27,304 nucleotides of DNA from an uncultured Alistipes sp. (GTDB lineage Bacteria > Bacteroidota > Bacteroidia > Bacteroidales > Rikenellaceae), in the NCBI GenBank assembly GCA_900541585.1, contig UQKD01000031.1:1-27304 (forward strand). The letters run 5' to 3'. Below are positions 8,115-15,785 of this stretch, piece after piece (positions within the stretch are counted from its first letter, which is position 1; each line of letters starts with the position of its first letter). A program made the position numbers and the translations under genes. The notes beneath the pieces were generated by a model that was not told where the DNA came from, did no database searches, and saw only the letters and a program-made list of their open reading frames with translations.

Positions 8115-9236
8115 TTACTTGCGGACCGTCACCTGGAGGGGCGTCACGGCGGCGGCCTGCGCCTGTGCGATCTCTTCGACCCACTCCTTCATGTCCTCCA
8201 CGCCGCCCTGGCTCCAGCCCGAACCGGCGTAGTAGGTCAGCGTCTGGCCGGGTTTCACGGCCTTGACGGCTACGGCGTGGCCCAGCGTGTCCGCGAGCAT
8301 CTCGGCTCCGGGCAGAATCACGCCCAGGTAGATGTCGCCGTCGCGCGCAGGGTTCTTCGAGTCCGAAGCGGCCTCGCACATACCCATCCAGCCTTCGCCG
8401 TGCTGCATCTGCTTCACGTCGTGGCGCACGAAGCCCGCGGCGATCGGCATCTCGGCGAACGCGCCCTCGTAGACATTGTCCATGCGGTTGAAGCGCTGGT
8501 TGGCGTCGAGCGAAATGACTTTGGTGAGCGTCACGGGCGTACCGTCGACGTCGAACGGGGCGTAGGTCAATTCGACCGAAGTGCGGATCGGGCCGTTGTC
8601 GAGCGTCCGGGCCGTGGCGTAGTTGTGTCCCATCATCCAGAATTTGCCGCCGGCGAAGGGCAGCGATGCGCCCGAACCGAGCGTCACGCCCACCTTGTAG
8701 CAGTCCATGCCGTCGCCGTAGTTGTGGTGGTAGTTGCCCCGGGCGTACCACTCGTCGATCACCAGTTTGTCGGAGCACTTCACCCATACGTCGATGCCCG
8801 GGGTGATGAGCTTCTCGGGCGAGGTTTCGAGCGCCGGGCCGTAGAGGCGGTAGGCTACCTTGTTGTTCTCCCAGGCGTAGTCGTCGTAACGCTCGGGAAC
8901 CGTGCGGCCGAACGCCTCGGCGGGGTAGTTCTCACGCTGGCCGGTGACCAGTCTGAACCGCTTGGTCTCCATCGGGTCGGCATCGGTCTGAAAGATCAGC
9001 GCCTGCGGCTCCGTTCCGCCGCGGAAGAGGACCTGCGAGGGGATCTGCTCGTTGTCGTCGTTCAGGACGACGATGTTGTCCGGCGTCACGCCCTTGAGCG
9101 CGGCGACTTCGGACCAGGTGATTTCGACGGTTTCGTCATCGCGTTCGGTCGGGGTCGTGTTGGCGACTTCGACCTTCAAACCGGGCGTGCAGGAGGCCAT
9201 CAGGAGGGCTGCAGCCCACAAAATCGGGTTTTTCAT
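8115..9236 (-). CDS. DUF4861 family lipoprotein linked to pectin/uronate use
   Basis: The start is set at 9236 (373 residues), because it gives a typical lipoprotein signal, MKNPILWAAALLMASC, with the lipobox cysteine at 16; the 26 residues available upstream are charged and lie over the promoter. The mature protein is beta-rich and carries the family's conserved block PERYDDYAWENNKVAYRLYG near its middle, followed by WYARGNYHHNYGDGMDCYKVG and many aromatic and histidine residues that could line a carbohydrate site. DUF4861 proteins recur in polysaccharide-utilisation loci of Bacteroidota for uronate-containing glycans; I know of no secure reaction for this member. It is divergent from uxaC and shares its control region. 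Family call confident, function open: enzyme or binding protein at the cell envelope. Confidence 0.85.
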   Translation of the reverse strand: MKNPILWAAALLMASCTPGLKVEVANTTPTERDDETVEITWSEVAALKGVTPDNIVVLNDDNEQIPSQVLFRGGTEPQALIFQTDADPMETKRFRLVTGQRENYPAEAFGRTVPERYDDYAWENNKVAYRLYGPALETSPEKLITPGIDVWVKCSDKLVIDEWYARGNYHHNYGDGMDCYKVGVTLGSGASLPFAGGKFWMMGHNYATARTLDNGPIRTSVELTYAPFDVDGTPVTLTKVISLDANQRFNRMDNVYEGAFAEMPIAAGFVRHDVKQMQHGEGWMGMCEAASDSKNPARDGDIYLGVILPGAEMLADTLGHAVAVKAVKPGQTLTYYAGSGWSQGGVEDMKEWVEEIAQAQAAAVTPLQVTVRK

Positions 9237-9271
9237 AAAATTAGAATTGAAGTTTTTCCATTGTTTGTAGG

Positions 9272-9303
9272 CAAATTTACAATTTTTCCGTATATTGGTC
9301 AAC
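9272..9303 (-). promoter_or_regulatory. predicted promoter of the DUF4861 gene
   Basis: On the minus strand GTTG (9303-9300) lies 20 bp ahead of TAAATTTG (9279-9272), an exact TAnnTTTG match about 35 bases before the start codon at 9236. A palindrome at 9295-9306 overlaps the upstream box. Confidence 0.65.
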
Positions 9304-9306
9304 CAA
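9295..9306. promoter_or_regulatory. candidate operator palindrome in the divergent uxaC/DUF4861 control region
   Basis: TTGGT-CA-ACCAA has perfect 5-base arms and covers the -33 box of the DUF4861 promoter, about 125 bp upstream of uxaC. The position suits a repressor or activator serving both directions. I found no convincing TAnnTTTG promoter for uxaC itself in 9300-9429 (the nearest are TAATTTTA at 9366-9373 and TACCTTTA at 9417-9424), consistent with an activated promoter. The binding protein is not encoded in the window. Confidence 0.4.
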
Positions 9307-9429
9307 AACGGCAAATATTCTATTTAATTCGGTAATTTTTCATATTCCGAGTGGCGGAAAGTTACTAATTTTACATTGTGAAAAAGAGCCTGATACGCAT
9401 AGAAATTTAACCGCGATACCTTTATTTTT

Positions 9430-10842
9430 ATGAAACAGTTCAACGACGACAACTTTCTGTTGCAGACCCCGACGGCCGAACGCCTCTACCACGAGCATGC
9501 GGCCCGGATGCCGATCATCGACTACCATTGCCACCTGATTCCCGAGTACGTGGCTTCGGACCACCGCTTCGACAACCTGTCGAAAATCTGGCTCGAAGGC
9601 GACCATTACAAATGGCGCGCCATGCGCACCAACGGGGTCGACGAGCGTTACTGCACGGGCAAAGATACCTCCGACTGGGAGAAGTTCGAGAAGTGGGCCG
9701 AGACGGTTCCCTACACCATGCGCAACCCGCTCTACCACTGGACCCACCTCGAACTGAAGACGGCTTTCGGGGTGACGGAACTCTTGAACCCCTCGACGGC
9801 CCGCGAAATCTACGACCATTGCACGGCGCTGTTGCAGCGTCCCGAATACCACGCCCGCGGCCTGATGCAGCGCTATAATGTCGAGGTGGTCTGCACGACG
9901 GACGATCCCGTGGATTCGCTCGAACACCACATCAAGGTCCGCGAGGACGGTTTTGCGACGAAGATGCTCCCCACGTGGCGTCCCGACAAGGCGATGGCCG
10001 TGGAGGTCCCGTCCGAGTTCCGGGCCTACATGGACAAGCTGTCGGAGGTCTCGGGCGTCACGATCGCGAAGTTCGCCGATGTGATCGACGCCCTGCGCGT
10101 GCGTCACAAGTTCTTCGAGTCGGTCGGCTGCCGCCTTTCGGACCACGGCATCGAGGAGTTCTATGCCGAGGATTACACGCAGGCCGAGATCGACGCCATT
10201 TTTAATAAGGTATACGGCGGGCACGCGCTCACGCACGGGGAGATCCTCAAGTTCAAGACCGCCATGATGGTCGAGTTCGCCACGATGGACTGGGAGACGG
10301 GCTGGACCCAGCAGTTCCACTACGGCGCCATCCGCAACAACAACTCCCGCATGTTCCGCCAGTTGGGCGCCGACACGGGTTTCGATTCGATCGGCGACTT
10401 CACGGTCGGCAAGCAGATGTCGAAATTCTTCGACATGCTCGACCGCAACGACCGCCTCACCAAGACCATCATCTACAACCTCAATCCCCGTGACAACGAG
10501 CTGGTGGCCACGATGATCGGCAACTTCCAGGACGGCCGCTACGGCGCCGGGAAGATCCAGTTCGGTTCGGGCTGGTGGTTCCTCGACCAGAAGGACGGCA
10601 TGGAGAAGCAGATGAACGCCCTCTCGACGCTGGGACTGTTGAGCCGCTTCGTGGGCATGCTGACCGACTCGCGGTCGTTCCTTTCCTACCCGCGCCACGA
10701 GTATTTCCGCCGCACGCTGTGCAACCTCGTGGGCAACGACATCGAGAACGGTCTGCTGCCCGCCTCGGAGATCGACTTCATCGGCCGGGAGATCATCGAG
10801 GGCATCTGCTACCGCAACGCCAAGGACTATTTCAAATTTTAA
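9430..10842 (+). CDS. uxaC: uronate isomerase (glucuronate/galacturonate isomerase)
   Basis: This 470-residue cytoplasmic enzyme (EC 5.3.1.12) converts D-galacturonate to D-tagaturonate and D-glucuronate to D-fructuronate, the first intracellular step of hexuronate use. It belongs to the amidohydrolase superfamily; the metal-binding HxH is H33/H35 in DYHCHL. Other family segments are CTTDDPVDSLEHH after the second third of the barrel's N-terminal half and LNPRDNELVATMIGNFQDG followed by KIQFGSGWWFLDQKDGMEKQ near the C-terminus. Length matches the family (about 470). It heads the operon, with kdgK 14 bp downstream. The start ATG is preceded by a T/A-rich stretch typical of this phylum. Confidence 0.96.
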   Translation: MKQFNDDNFLLQTPTAERLYHEHAARMPIIDYHCHLIPEYVASDHRFDNLSKIWLEGDHYKWRAMRTNGVDERYCTGKDTSDWEKFEKWAETVPYTMRNPLYHWTHLELKTAFGVTELLNPSTAREIYDHCTALLQRPEYHARGLMQRYNVEVVCTTDDPVDSLEHHIKVREDGFATKMLPTWRPDKAMAVEVPSEFRAYMDKLSEVSGVTIAKFADVIDALRVRHKFFESVGCRLSDHGIEEFYAEDYTQAEIDAIFNKVYGGHALTHGEILKFKTAMMVEFATMDWETGWTQQFHYGAIRNNNSRMFRQLGADTGFDSIGDFTVGKQMSKFFDMLDRNDRLTKTIIYNLNPRDNELVATMIGNFQDGRYGAGKIQFGSGWWFLDQKDGMEKQMNALSTLGLLSRFVGMLTDSRSFLSYPRHEYFRRTLCNLVGNDIENGLLPASEIDFIGREIIEGICYRNAKDYFKF

Positions 10843-10856
10843 GTTGACACAATACC

Positions 10857-11876
10857 ATGAAAATCGTAACATTAGGTGAAATCATGCTGCGTCTTTCGAC
10901 GCCCGGAAACACGCGTTTCGTTCAGTCCGATTCGTTCGACGTCGTCTACGGCGGCGGCGAGGCCAACGTGGCCGTTTCGTGCGCCAACTACGGCCACGAG
11001 GCTTATTTCGTCTCGAAACTTCCGAAGCACGAGATCGGCCAGTCGGCGGTCAATGCCCTGCGCAAATACGGCGTCCGGACCGATTTCATCGCCCGCGGCG
11101 GCGACCGCGTGGGTATCTACTACCTCGAAACCGGAGCTTCGATGCGTCCCTCGAAGGTGATCTACGACCGTGCGCATTCGTCCATCGCCGAGGCCGACGC
11201 CGCTGATTTCGATTTCGACGCCATCATGGAGGGCGCCGACTGGTTCCACTGGTCGGGCATCACCCCCGCGATTTCGGACAAGGCCGCCGAGCTGACCCGC
11301 CTGGCCTGCATCGCGGCCAAGAAGCACGGCGTGACGGTGTCGGTGGACCTGAATTTCCGCAAGAAACTCTGGACCAAGGAGAAAGCCCAGTCGATCATGA
11401 AACCCCTGATGGAGTATGTCGACGTCTGCATCGGCAACGAGGAGGACGCCGAACTGTGCCTCGGGTTCAAGCCCGATGCCGACGTCGAGGGCGGCGAGAC
11501 CAATGCCGAAGGCTACAAGGGCATTTTCCGCCAGATGGCCGAGACGTTCGGGTTCAAGTATGTGATCTCGACACTGCGCGAGTCGTTCTCGGCGACGCAC
11601 AACGGCTGGAAGGCCATGATTTACAACGGCAAGGAGTTCTACGAGTCGAAGCGTTACGACATCGACCCGATCATCGACCGCGTGGGCGGCGGCGACTCGT
11701 TCTCGGGCGGCGTGATCCACGGCCTGCTGACCAAGCCCACGCAGGGCGAGGCACTCGAATTCGCCGTGGCGGCGTCGGCCCTGAAGCACACGATCAACGG
11801 CGACTTCAACCTTGTATCGGCCGAAGAGGTGGAATCGTTGGCCGGAGGTAATGCCAGCGGCCGCGTCCAGCGCTGA
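10857..11876 (+). CDS. kdgK: 2-keto-3-deoxygluconate kinase
   Basis: This 339-residue PfkB-family kinase (EC 2.7.1.45) uses ATP to make 2-keto-3-deoxy-6-phosphogluconate from KDG, the product of UxaA. The N-terminal sugar-binding region has GGGEANVAVSCANYG. Y103 and R105 in RPSKVIYDR match the KDG-contacting Tyr/Arg of characterised KDG kinases, and NFRKKLW gives the further conserved arginine. The nucleotide site signature is RVGGGDSFSGG with catalytic D280. It follows uxaC by 14 bp and precedes the aldolase that uses its product. A second, similar kinase is encoded at 6902-7948 on the other strand. Assignment is strong from motif and context. Confidence 0.94.
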   Translation: MKIVTLGEIMLRLSTPGNTRFVQSDSFDVVYGGGEANVAVSCANYGHEAYFVSKLPKHEIGQSAVNALRKYGVRTDFIARGGDRVGIYYLETGASMRPSKVIYDRAHSSIAEADAADFDFDAIMEGADWFHWSGITPAISDKAAELTRLACIAAKKHGVTVSVDLNFRKKLWTKEKAQSIMKPLMEYVDVCIGNEEDAELCLGFKPDADVEGGETNAEGYKGIFRQMAETFGFKYVISTLRESFSATHNGWKAMIYNGKEFYESKRYDIDPIIDRVGGGDSFSGGVIHGLLTKPTQGEALEFAVAASALKHTINGDFNLVSAEEVESLAGGNASGRVQR

Positions 11877-11913
11877 TTTTGCCGTGAGGGCGGACGCCTT
11901 TCGGCCTTCCCTT

Positions 11914-11961
11914 GCAGGCCCCGAATGGGAAATAGGCTACTATGTCCCATCCGTGTCCTGC
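11914..11961 (+). promoter_or_regulatory. long RNA hairpin in the kdgK-aldolase gap
   Basis: The 158-bp gap between kdgK and the aldolase gene holds nested pairings: GCAGG (11914-11918) with CCTGC (11957-11961); CG-A-ATGGGA (11922-11930) with TCCCAT-C-CG (11945-11953), with one A/C mismatch; and ATAG (11932-11935) with CTAT (11940-11943) around the loop GCTA. No T-run follows, so it is not an obvious terminator. It may stabilise or process the mRNA. Its middle part recurs in the terminator at 21635. Confidence 0.55.
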
Positions 11962-12034
11962 GGCGCGAAAACCGAAATCCGTCTCGCCCTGACGACAAAA
12001 TGGATTTGATTGGTAATTAAAATACAATGAGATA

Positions 12035-12703
12035 ATGGCACGTTTTTCAAAAATGCAAGTCATGGAGGCCATTGCCGAAACCGGCATGGTTCCCGTTTTC
12101 TATCACGCTGACGCCGAGATCGCCAAGCAGGTCGTGAAAGCCTGCTACGAGGGCGGCGTGCGCGCTTTCGAGTTCACCAACCGCGGCGATTTCGCTTCGG
12201 AGGTATTCGTCGAGGTCATCAAGTTCGCCGCCAAAGAGTGCCCCGAAATGGTGCTGGGCGTCGGTACGATCGTCGATGCCCCGACCGCGGCGCTTTACAT
12301 CCAGTACGGGGCCAATTTCGTCGTGGGTCCCTACCTGAACGCCGAGGTCGCCAAGGTCTGCAACCGTCATCTGGTTCCCTACACTCCCGGCTGCGGATCG
12401 GTCACCGAGATCGGTTTCGCACAGGAGTTGGGCTGCGACCTGACGAAGGTGTTCCCCGCGGGCAACGTGGGCGGCCCGTCGTTCGTCAAAAACGTCAAAG
12501 CGCCGCTGCCGTGGTCGAACATCATGGCCACCGGAGCCGTGGAACCTACCGAGGAGAACCTCACGGCGTGGTTCAAGGCCGGCGTTTTCTGCGTGGGCAT
12601 GGGCTCGCAGCTCTTTCCGAAAGAGGTCATCGCCGCGAAGGACTGGGCGGCTATCACCGAAAAATGCCGTTTCGCACTCGGCGTAATCGCCGGGCTGCGC
12701 TGA
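12035..12703 (+). CDS. eda: KDPG aldolase (2-keto-3-deoxy-6-phosphogluconate aldolase)
   Basis: This 222-residue class I aldolase (EC 4.1.2.14) splits KDPG into pyruvate and glyceraldehyde-3-phosphate, ending the hexuronate route. The Schiff-base lysine is K138 in DLTKVFPAG, and the catalytic acid/base E46 lies in AFEFTNRG. The phosphate-binding loop is represented by [15 protein letters not shown] and [13 protein letters not shown]. Length is in the family range (about 210-225). It sits between kdgK and the transporter, so in the operon it follows the enzyme producing its substrate. Some family members also cleave 4-hydroxy-2-oxoglutarate; the context favours KDPG here. Confidence 0.93.
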   Translation: MARFSKMQVMEAIAETGMVPVFYHADAEIAKQVVKACYEGGVRAFEFTNRGDFASEVFVEVIKFAAKECPEMVLGVGTIVDAPTAALYIQYGANFVVGPYLNAEVAKVCNRHLVPYTPGCGSVTEIGFAQELGCDLTKVFPAGNVGGPSFVKNVKAPLPWSNIMATGAVEPTEENLTAWFKAGVFCVGMGSQLFPKEVIAAKDWAAITEKCRFALGVIAGLR

Positions 12704-12713
12704 ATGTAAACCC

Positions 12714-12738
12714 GCAGGCCGCCGGAGGGCGCGCCTGC
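12714..12738 (+). promoter_or_regulatory. small hairpin in the aldolase-exuT gap
   Basis: GCAGGC (12714-12719) pairs with GCCTGC (12733-12738), and inside it CGCC (12720-12723) pairs with GGCG (12728-12731) around the loop GGAG. No T-run follows, so readthrough into exuT is expected. Confidence 0.4.
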
Positions 12739-12780
12739 AATCACCGACAGACACTGACACTACTTAATTAAACCTCCATA

Positions 12781-14238
12781 ATGACAAACAACAAATCGAC
12801 TCTCGCTGGGAAGATGACGCAGTATCGCTGGGTCATCTGTGCGATGCTCTTCTTCGCAACGACCGTTAACTACCTCGACCGTCAGGTGCTCTCGCTGACG
12901 TGGGACGAGTTCATCAAACCCGAATTCCACTGGAACGAGTACCACTACGGACTTATCACTTCGATCTTCTCGATCGTCTATGCCGTCTGCATGCTCTTCG
13001 CGGGCCGTTTCATCGACTGGATGGGAACCAAGAAAGGTTATCTGTGGGCCATCGGCGTCTGGTCGATGGGCGCCTGCATGCACGCCCTCTGCGGCATCGC
13101 CACCGAGGCGTGGGTGGGACTTCCCGATGCCGCCGCGCTGCGCGCCGTCGAGGCCGGGTCGGCCCTGGCCGCGACCATCGCCATGGTCAGCATGTATTTC
13201 TTCATCGCCGCGCGCTGCATCCTCGCGCTGGGCGAGGCGGGCAACTTCCCGGCAGCCATCAAGGTGACCGCCGAGTACTTCCCCAAGAAGGACCGCGCCT
13301 ACGCCACCTCGATCTTCAATGCCGGCGCCTCGATCGGCGCGCTGTTCGCCCCGCTGACCATTCCGCTGCTGGCGAAAGCCTGGGGCTGGGAGATGGCCTT
13401 CATCGTGATCGGCGCCCTGGGCTTCGTCTGGATGGGCTTCTGGGTCTTCATGTACAAAAAACCGTCGGACCACCCGAAGGTAAATGCCGCCGAACTGGAG
13501 TACATCGAGCAGGACCAGCACGAAGTGATCGACGGCGAGGCTGTCGGAAAGGAGCAGGAGGGCGAGAAGATCTCCTTCTGGAAAACGCTCGGCTTCAAAC
13601 AGACGTGGGCCTTCGCTTTCGGTAAGTTCATGACCGACGGCGTGTGGTGGTTCTTCCTCTTCTGGACCCCCTCGTACCTCAATTCGCAGTTCGGCATCAA
13701 GATGTCCGAAGGGCTGGGCGTGGCGCTGATCTTCACGCTCTACGCCATCACGATGCTGTCGATCTACGGCGGCAAACTCCCGACGATCATCATTAACAAA
13801 ACGGGCCTGAATCCCTATGCGGCACGTATGCGCGCCATGCTGATCTTTGCGTTCATCCCCCTGCTGGTGCTGCTGGCGCAACCCTTGGGCACCATTTCGC
13901 CGTGGTTCCCGATCATCCTGATCGGTTTGGGCGGCGCGGCGCACCAGTCGTGGTCGGCCAACATCTTCTCGACCATCGGCGACATGTTCCCCAAGTCGGC
14001 GATCGCCACCGTGACGGGTATCGGCGGCATGGCCGGCGGCGTAGGCTCGATGATCCTGCAATGGTTCGCCGGGTGGCTGTTCGTGCATGCCGACGAAACG
14101 TCGATGCAGTTCATGGGCTTCGAGGGCAAACCCGCCGGATATTTCGTCGTTTTCTGTATCTGCGCCGTGGCTTACCTCATCGGCTGGATCGTGATGAAGA
14201 CGCTGGTTCCGAAATACAAGCCGATTGTATTGGAGTAA
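12781..14238 (+). CDS. exuT: hexuronate MFS transporter (ExuT-like, anion:cation symporter family)
   Basis: This 485-residue inner-membrane protein has about twelve hydrophobic segments and begins with TTVNYLDRQVLSLTWDEF; NYLDR (residues 30-34) in the first membrane segment is a hallmark of the ACS branch of the major facilitator superfamily, which includes ExuT. Further family marks are GRFIDWMGTKKGY after TM2, and ALGEAGNFPAAIKVTAEYFP around TM4. ExuT-type carriers import galacturonate or glucuronate with protons. A cytoplasmic linker between the two halves (about 225-260) is rich in Glu and Lys. The gene sits inside the complete galacturonate operon, which fixes the likely substrate. Family certain; the relative preference among hexuronates is not visible. 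Confidence 0.9.
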   Translation: MTNNKSTLAGKMTQYRWVICAMLFFATTVNYLDRQVLSLTWDEFIKPEFHWNEYHYGLITSIFSIVYAVCMLFAGRFIDWMGTKKGYLWAIGVWSMGACMHALCGIATEAWVGLPDAAALRAVEAGSALAATIAMVSMYFFIAARCILALGEAGNFPAAIKVTAEYFPKKDRAYATSIFNAGASIGALFAPLTIPLLAKAWGWEMAFIVIGALGFVWMGFWVFMYKKPSDHPKVNAAELEYIEQDQHEVIDGEAVGKEQEGEKISFWKTLGFKQTWAFAFGKFMTDGVWWFFLFWTPSYLNSQFGIKMSEGLGVALIFTLYAITMLSIYGGKLPTIIINKTGLNPYAARMRAMLIFAFIPLLVLLAQPLGTISPWFPIILIGLGGAAHQSWSANIFSTIGDMFPKSAIATVTGIGGMAGGVGSMILQWFAGWLFVHADETSMQFMGFEGKPAGYFVVFCICAVAYLIGWIVMKTLVPKYKPIVLE

Positions 14239-14257
14239 TTTAAAAAACTGACATACA

Positions 14258-15715
14258 ATGATTAAGCAACTGAATAAGTCGACCGTCGAAAAGGTCGGCC
14301 GCCCCGTTCGCATCCTGCAGTTCGGCGAAGGCAACTTCTTGAGGGCCTTCGTGGACTGGCAGATCGACATCGCCAACGAGAAAGGCGTCATGGATGCCGG
14401 CGTGGCCGTGTGCCAGCCGATCATCGACCCCGAGCATAAGGTGCTGGGGATGATCGATCTGATGCACAAACAGGACAACATGTACCACGTCTACCTGGAG
14501 GGCATCGAGAACAGGCAGCCCAAGAAGGACGTGCGGCTGGTGAAGAGCATCATGGATTCGTTCAATCCCTATGTGGACTATGCGAAATACGAGGCCTGCT
14601 TCCTCTCGCCGGAGCTGAAGATCACCATTTCGAACACCACTGAGGCGGGCATCCGCTACGAGGAGGGCGACGACCTGACGGCCTGTCCGCCGAAGTCGTA
14701 TCCCGCCAAGATGACGGCGCTGTTGTACAAGCGTTTCAAACACTTCAACGGCGATCCGGCGAAAGGGCTGTGCATCATCTGCTGCGAACTGATCGAGAAC
14801 AACGGCTCGACGCTGCACGAATATGTCATCCGCCATGCCGAATATCACAAGCTGGGGCAGGACTTCATCGACTGGGTCGAAAAGAACTGTCACTTCTGCG
14901 ACACGCTCGTGGACCGCATCGTGCCGGGCTTCCCGCGCGAGCAGATCGGCGAGATCAAGGAGGAGATCGGCTATGACGACAATCTCGTGGTGAAGGCCGA
15001 GCTGTACCACCTCTGGGCCATCGGCGGAGAGGGCTACAAGGAGGTGATGAAGGAACTTCCGCTGGACAAGGCGGGGCTGCACGTCGTTTTCATGCCGTCG
15101 ATCAAGCAGTTCCGCGACAAGAAGGTCCGCATCCTGAACGGATCGCACACGGGTATGGTCCCCATCGCCCTGCAAATGGGCTGCCAGACGGTGATGGACG
15201 CTTTCAATACGCCCGCCATCGAGCGGTTCATCAACGACATGGTCGCCGAGGAGGTCATTCCGATGATCGACGAGGACCGGGAGGAGCTGACGAAGTTCGC
15301 CGCCGGGATCCTGGAGCGGTTCTACAATCCCTTCATCAAGCACATGCTCCGCTCCATTTCGCTCAACTCGCTCTCGAAGTGGGAGGCGCGCAACTATCCG
15401 ACCGTGCGCGACAACTGGTTCAAGGCGCAGCGGCTGGCCGAGCGCGAAGCATTCACGTTCGCCGCGCTGATGACCCTCTACGGGCCGAACAGCGGCTTCG
15501 AACCCGACGACACGAAGGAGTTCGTGGACTACATCCGCGCCAACTGGGATTCGGCCGACATGGAGGCCGCGATCGCGAAGATCGTGAAGGAGAGCGGCAT
15601 CTTCACCGTCGATTTCTCGGAGGTTCCGGGATTCATCCCGGCCGTTGCGGGCTATGTCCGCGACATCGAGGCGCTGGGCATGGAGGGCGCCTTGGCGAAG
15701 TTCTTGAAGAAATAA
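14258..15715 (+). CDS. uxaB: tagaturonate reductase (altronate oxidoreductase)
   Basis: This 485-residue enzyme (EC 1.1.1.58) reduces D-tagaturonate to D-altronate with NADH. It belongs to the long-chain polyol dehydrogenase family: the N-terminal Rossmann segment has RPVRILQFGEGNFLRAFVDW (residues 15-34), and the catalytic pattern K-x4-N-x2-H is K289, N294, H297 in KVRILNGSHTGM. The length is typical of UxaB. The related fructuronate reductase UxuB is the main alternative, but no mannonate dehydratase is nearby whereas altronate dehydratase is the next gene, so tagaturonate is the better call. The 20-bp gap after exuT is AT-rich with no terminator, so it is in the same transcript. Confidence 0.92.
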   Translation: MIKQLNKSTVEKVGRPVRILQFGEGNFLRAFVDWQIDIANEKGVMDAGVAVCQPIIDPEHKVLGMIDLMHKQDNMYHVYLEGIENRQPKKDVRLVKSIMDSFNPYVDYAKYEACFLSPELKITISNTTEAGIRYEEGDDLTACPPKSYPAKMTALLYKRFKHFNGDPAKGLCIICCELIENNGSTLHEYVIRHAEYHKLGQDFIDWVEKNCHFCDTLVDRIVPGFPREQIGEIKEEIGYDDNLVVKAELYHLWAIGGEGYKEVMKELPLDKAGLHVVFMPSIKQFRDKKVRILNGSHTGMVPIALQMGCQTVMDAFNTPAIERFINDMVAEEVIPMIDEDREELTKFAAGILERFYNPFIKHMLRSISLNSLSKWEARNYPTVRDNWFKAQRLAEREAFTFAALMTLYGPNSGFEPDDTKEFVDYIRANWDSADMEAAIAKIVKESGIFTVDFSEVPGFIPAVAGYVRDIEALGMEGALAKFLKK

Positions 15716-15727
15716 TTTACCTTCGGA

Positions 15728-15770
15728 GGGCAGGGTGCGGCCTCTTTTCGGAGGCCGATCCTGCCCTTTT
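15728..15770 (+). terminator. terminator-like hairpin between uxaB and uxaA
   Basis: GGGCAGG (15728-15734) pairs with CCTGCCC (15760-15766), and inside it GGCCTC (15739-15744) pairs with GAGGCC (15751-15756) around the loop TTTTCG. TTTT follows at 15767-15770. It lies 13 bp after the uxaB stop and ends about 15 bp before uxaA. It could reduce expression of uxaA and the pectinesterase gene or mark an mRNA 3' end. Confidence 0.65.
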
Positions 15771-15785
15771 CAGCATACGATGATT

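Noticed and set aside
9340..10872. Long minus-strand open frame (510 codons) opposite uxaC
   Set aside because: It is the antisense shadow of uxaC caused by GC-rich third codon positions; the translation has biased Val/Asp/His/Arg composition and no family motifs, while the plus strand is an unmistakable enzyme.
11812..12009. Possible small gene between kdgK and the aldolase gene
   Set aside because: The 65-codon frame begins inside the end of kdgK, and its apparent peptide similarity to a frame near 21640 comes from the shared DNA hairpin, not from protein conservation.
12760..14481. 573-codon minus-strand frame opposite exuT
   Set aside because: Composition is Arg/Gly/His/Asp-rich with no membrane or domain signal; it overlaps a clear transporter and spans its borders.
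14258..15715. Fructuronate reductase (UxuB) in place of tagaturonate reductase
   Set aside because: The families are similar, but no mannonate dehydratase is present and altronate dehydratase is the adjacent gene, so UxaB fits the pathway better.
15735..15785. GTG start at 15735 giving a longer UxaA
   Set aside because: The extra residues are encoded by the terminator-like hairpin and do not resemble a UxaA N-terminus; ATG 15786 gives the usual start.
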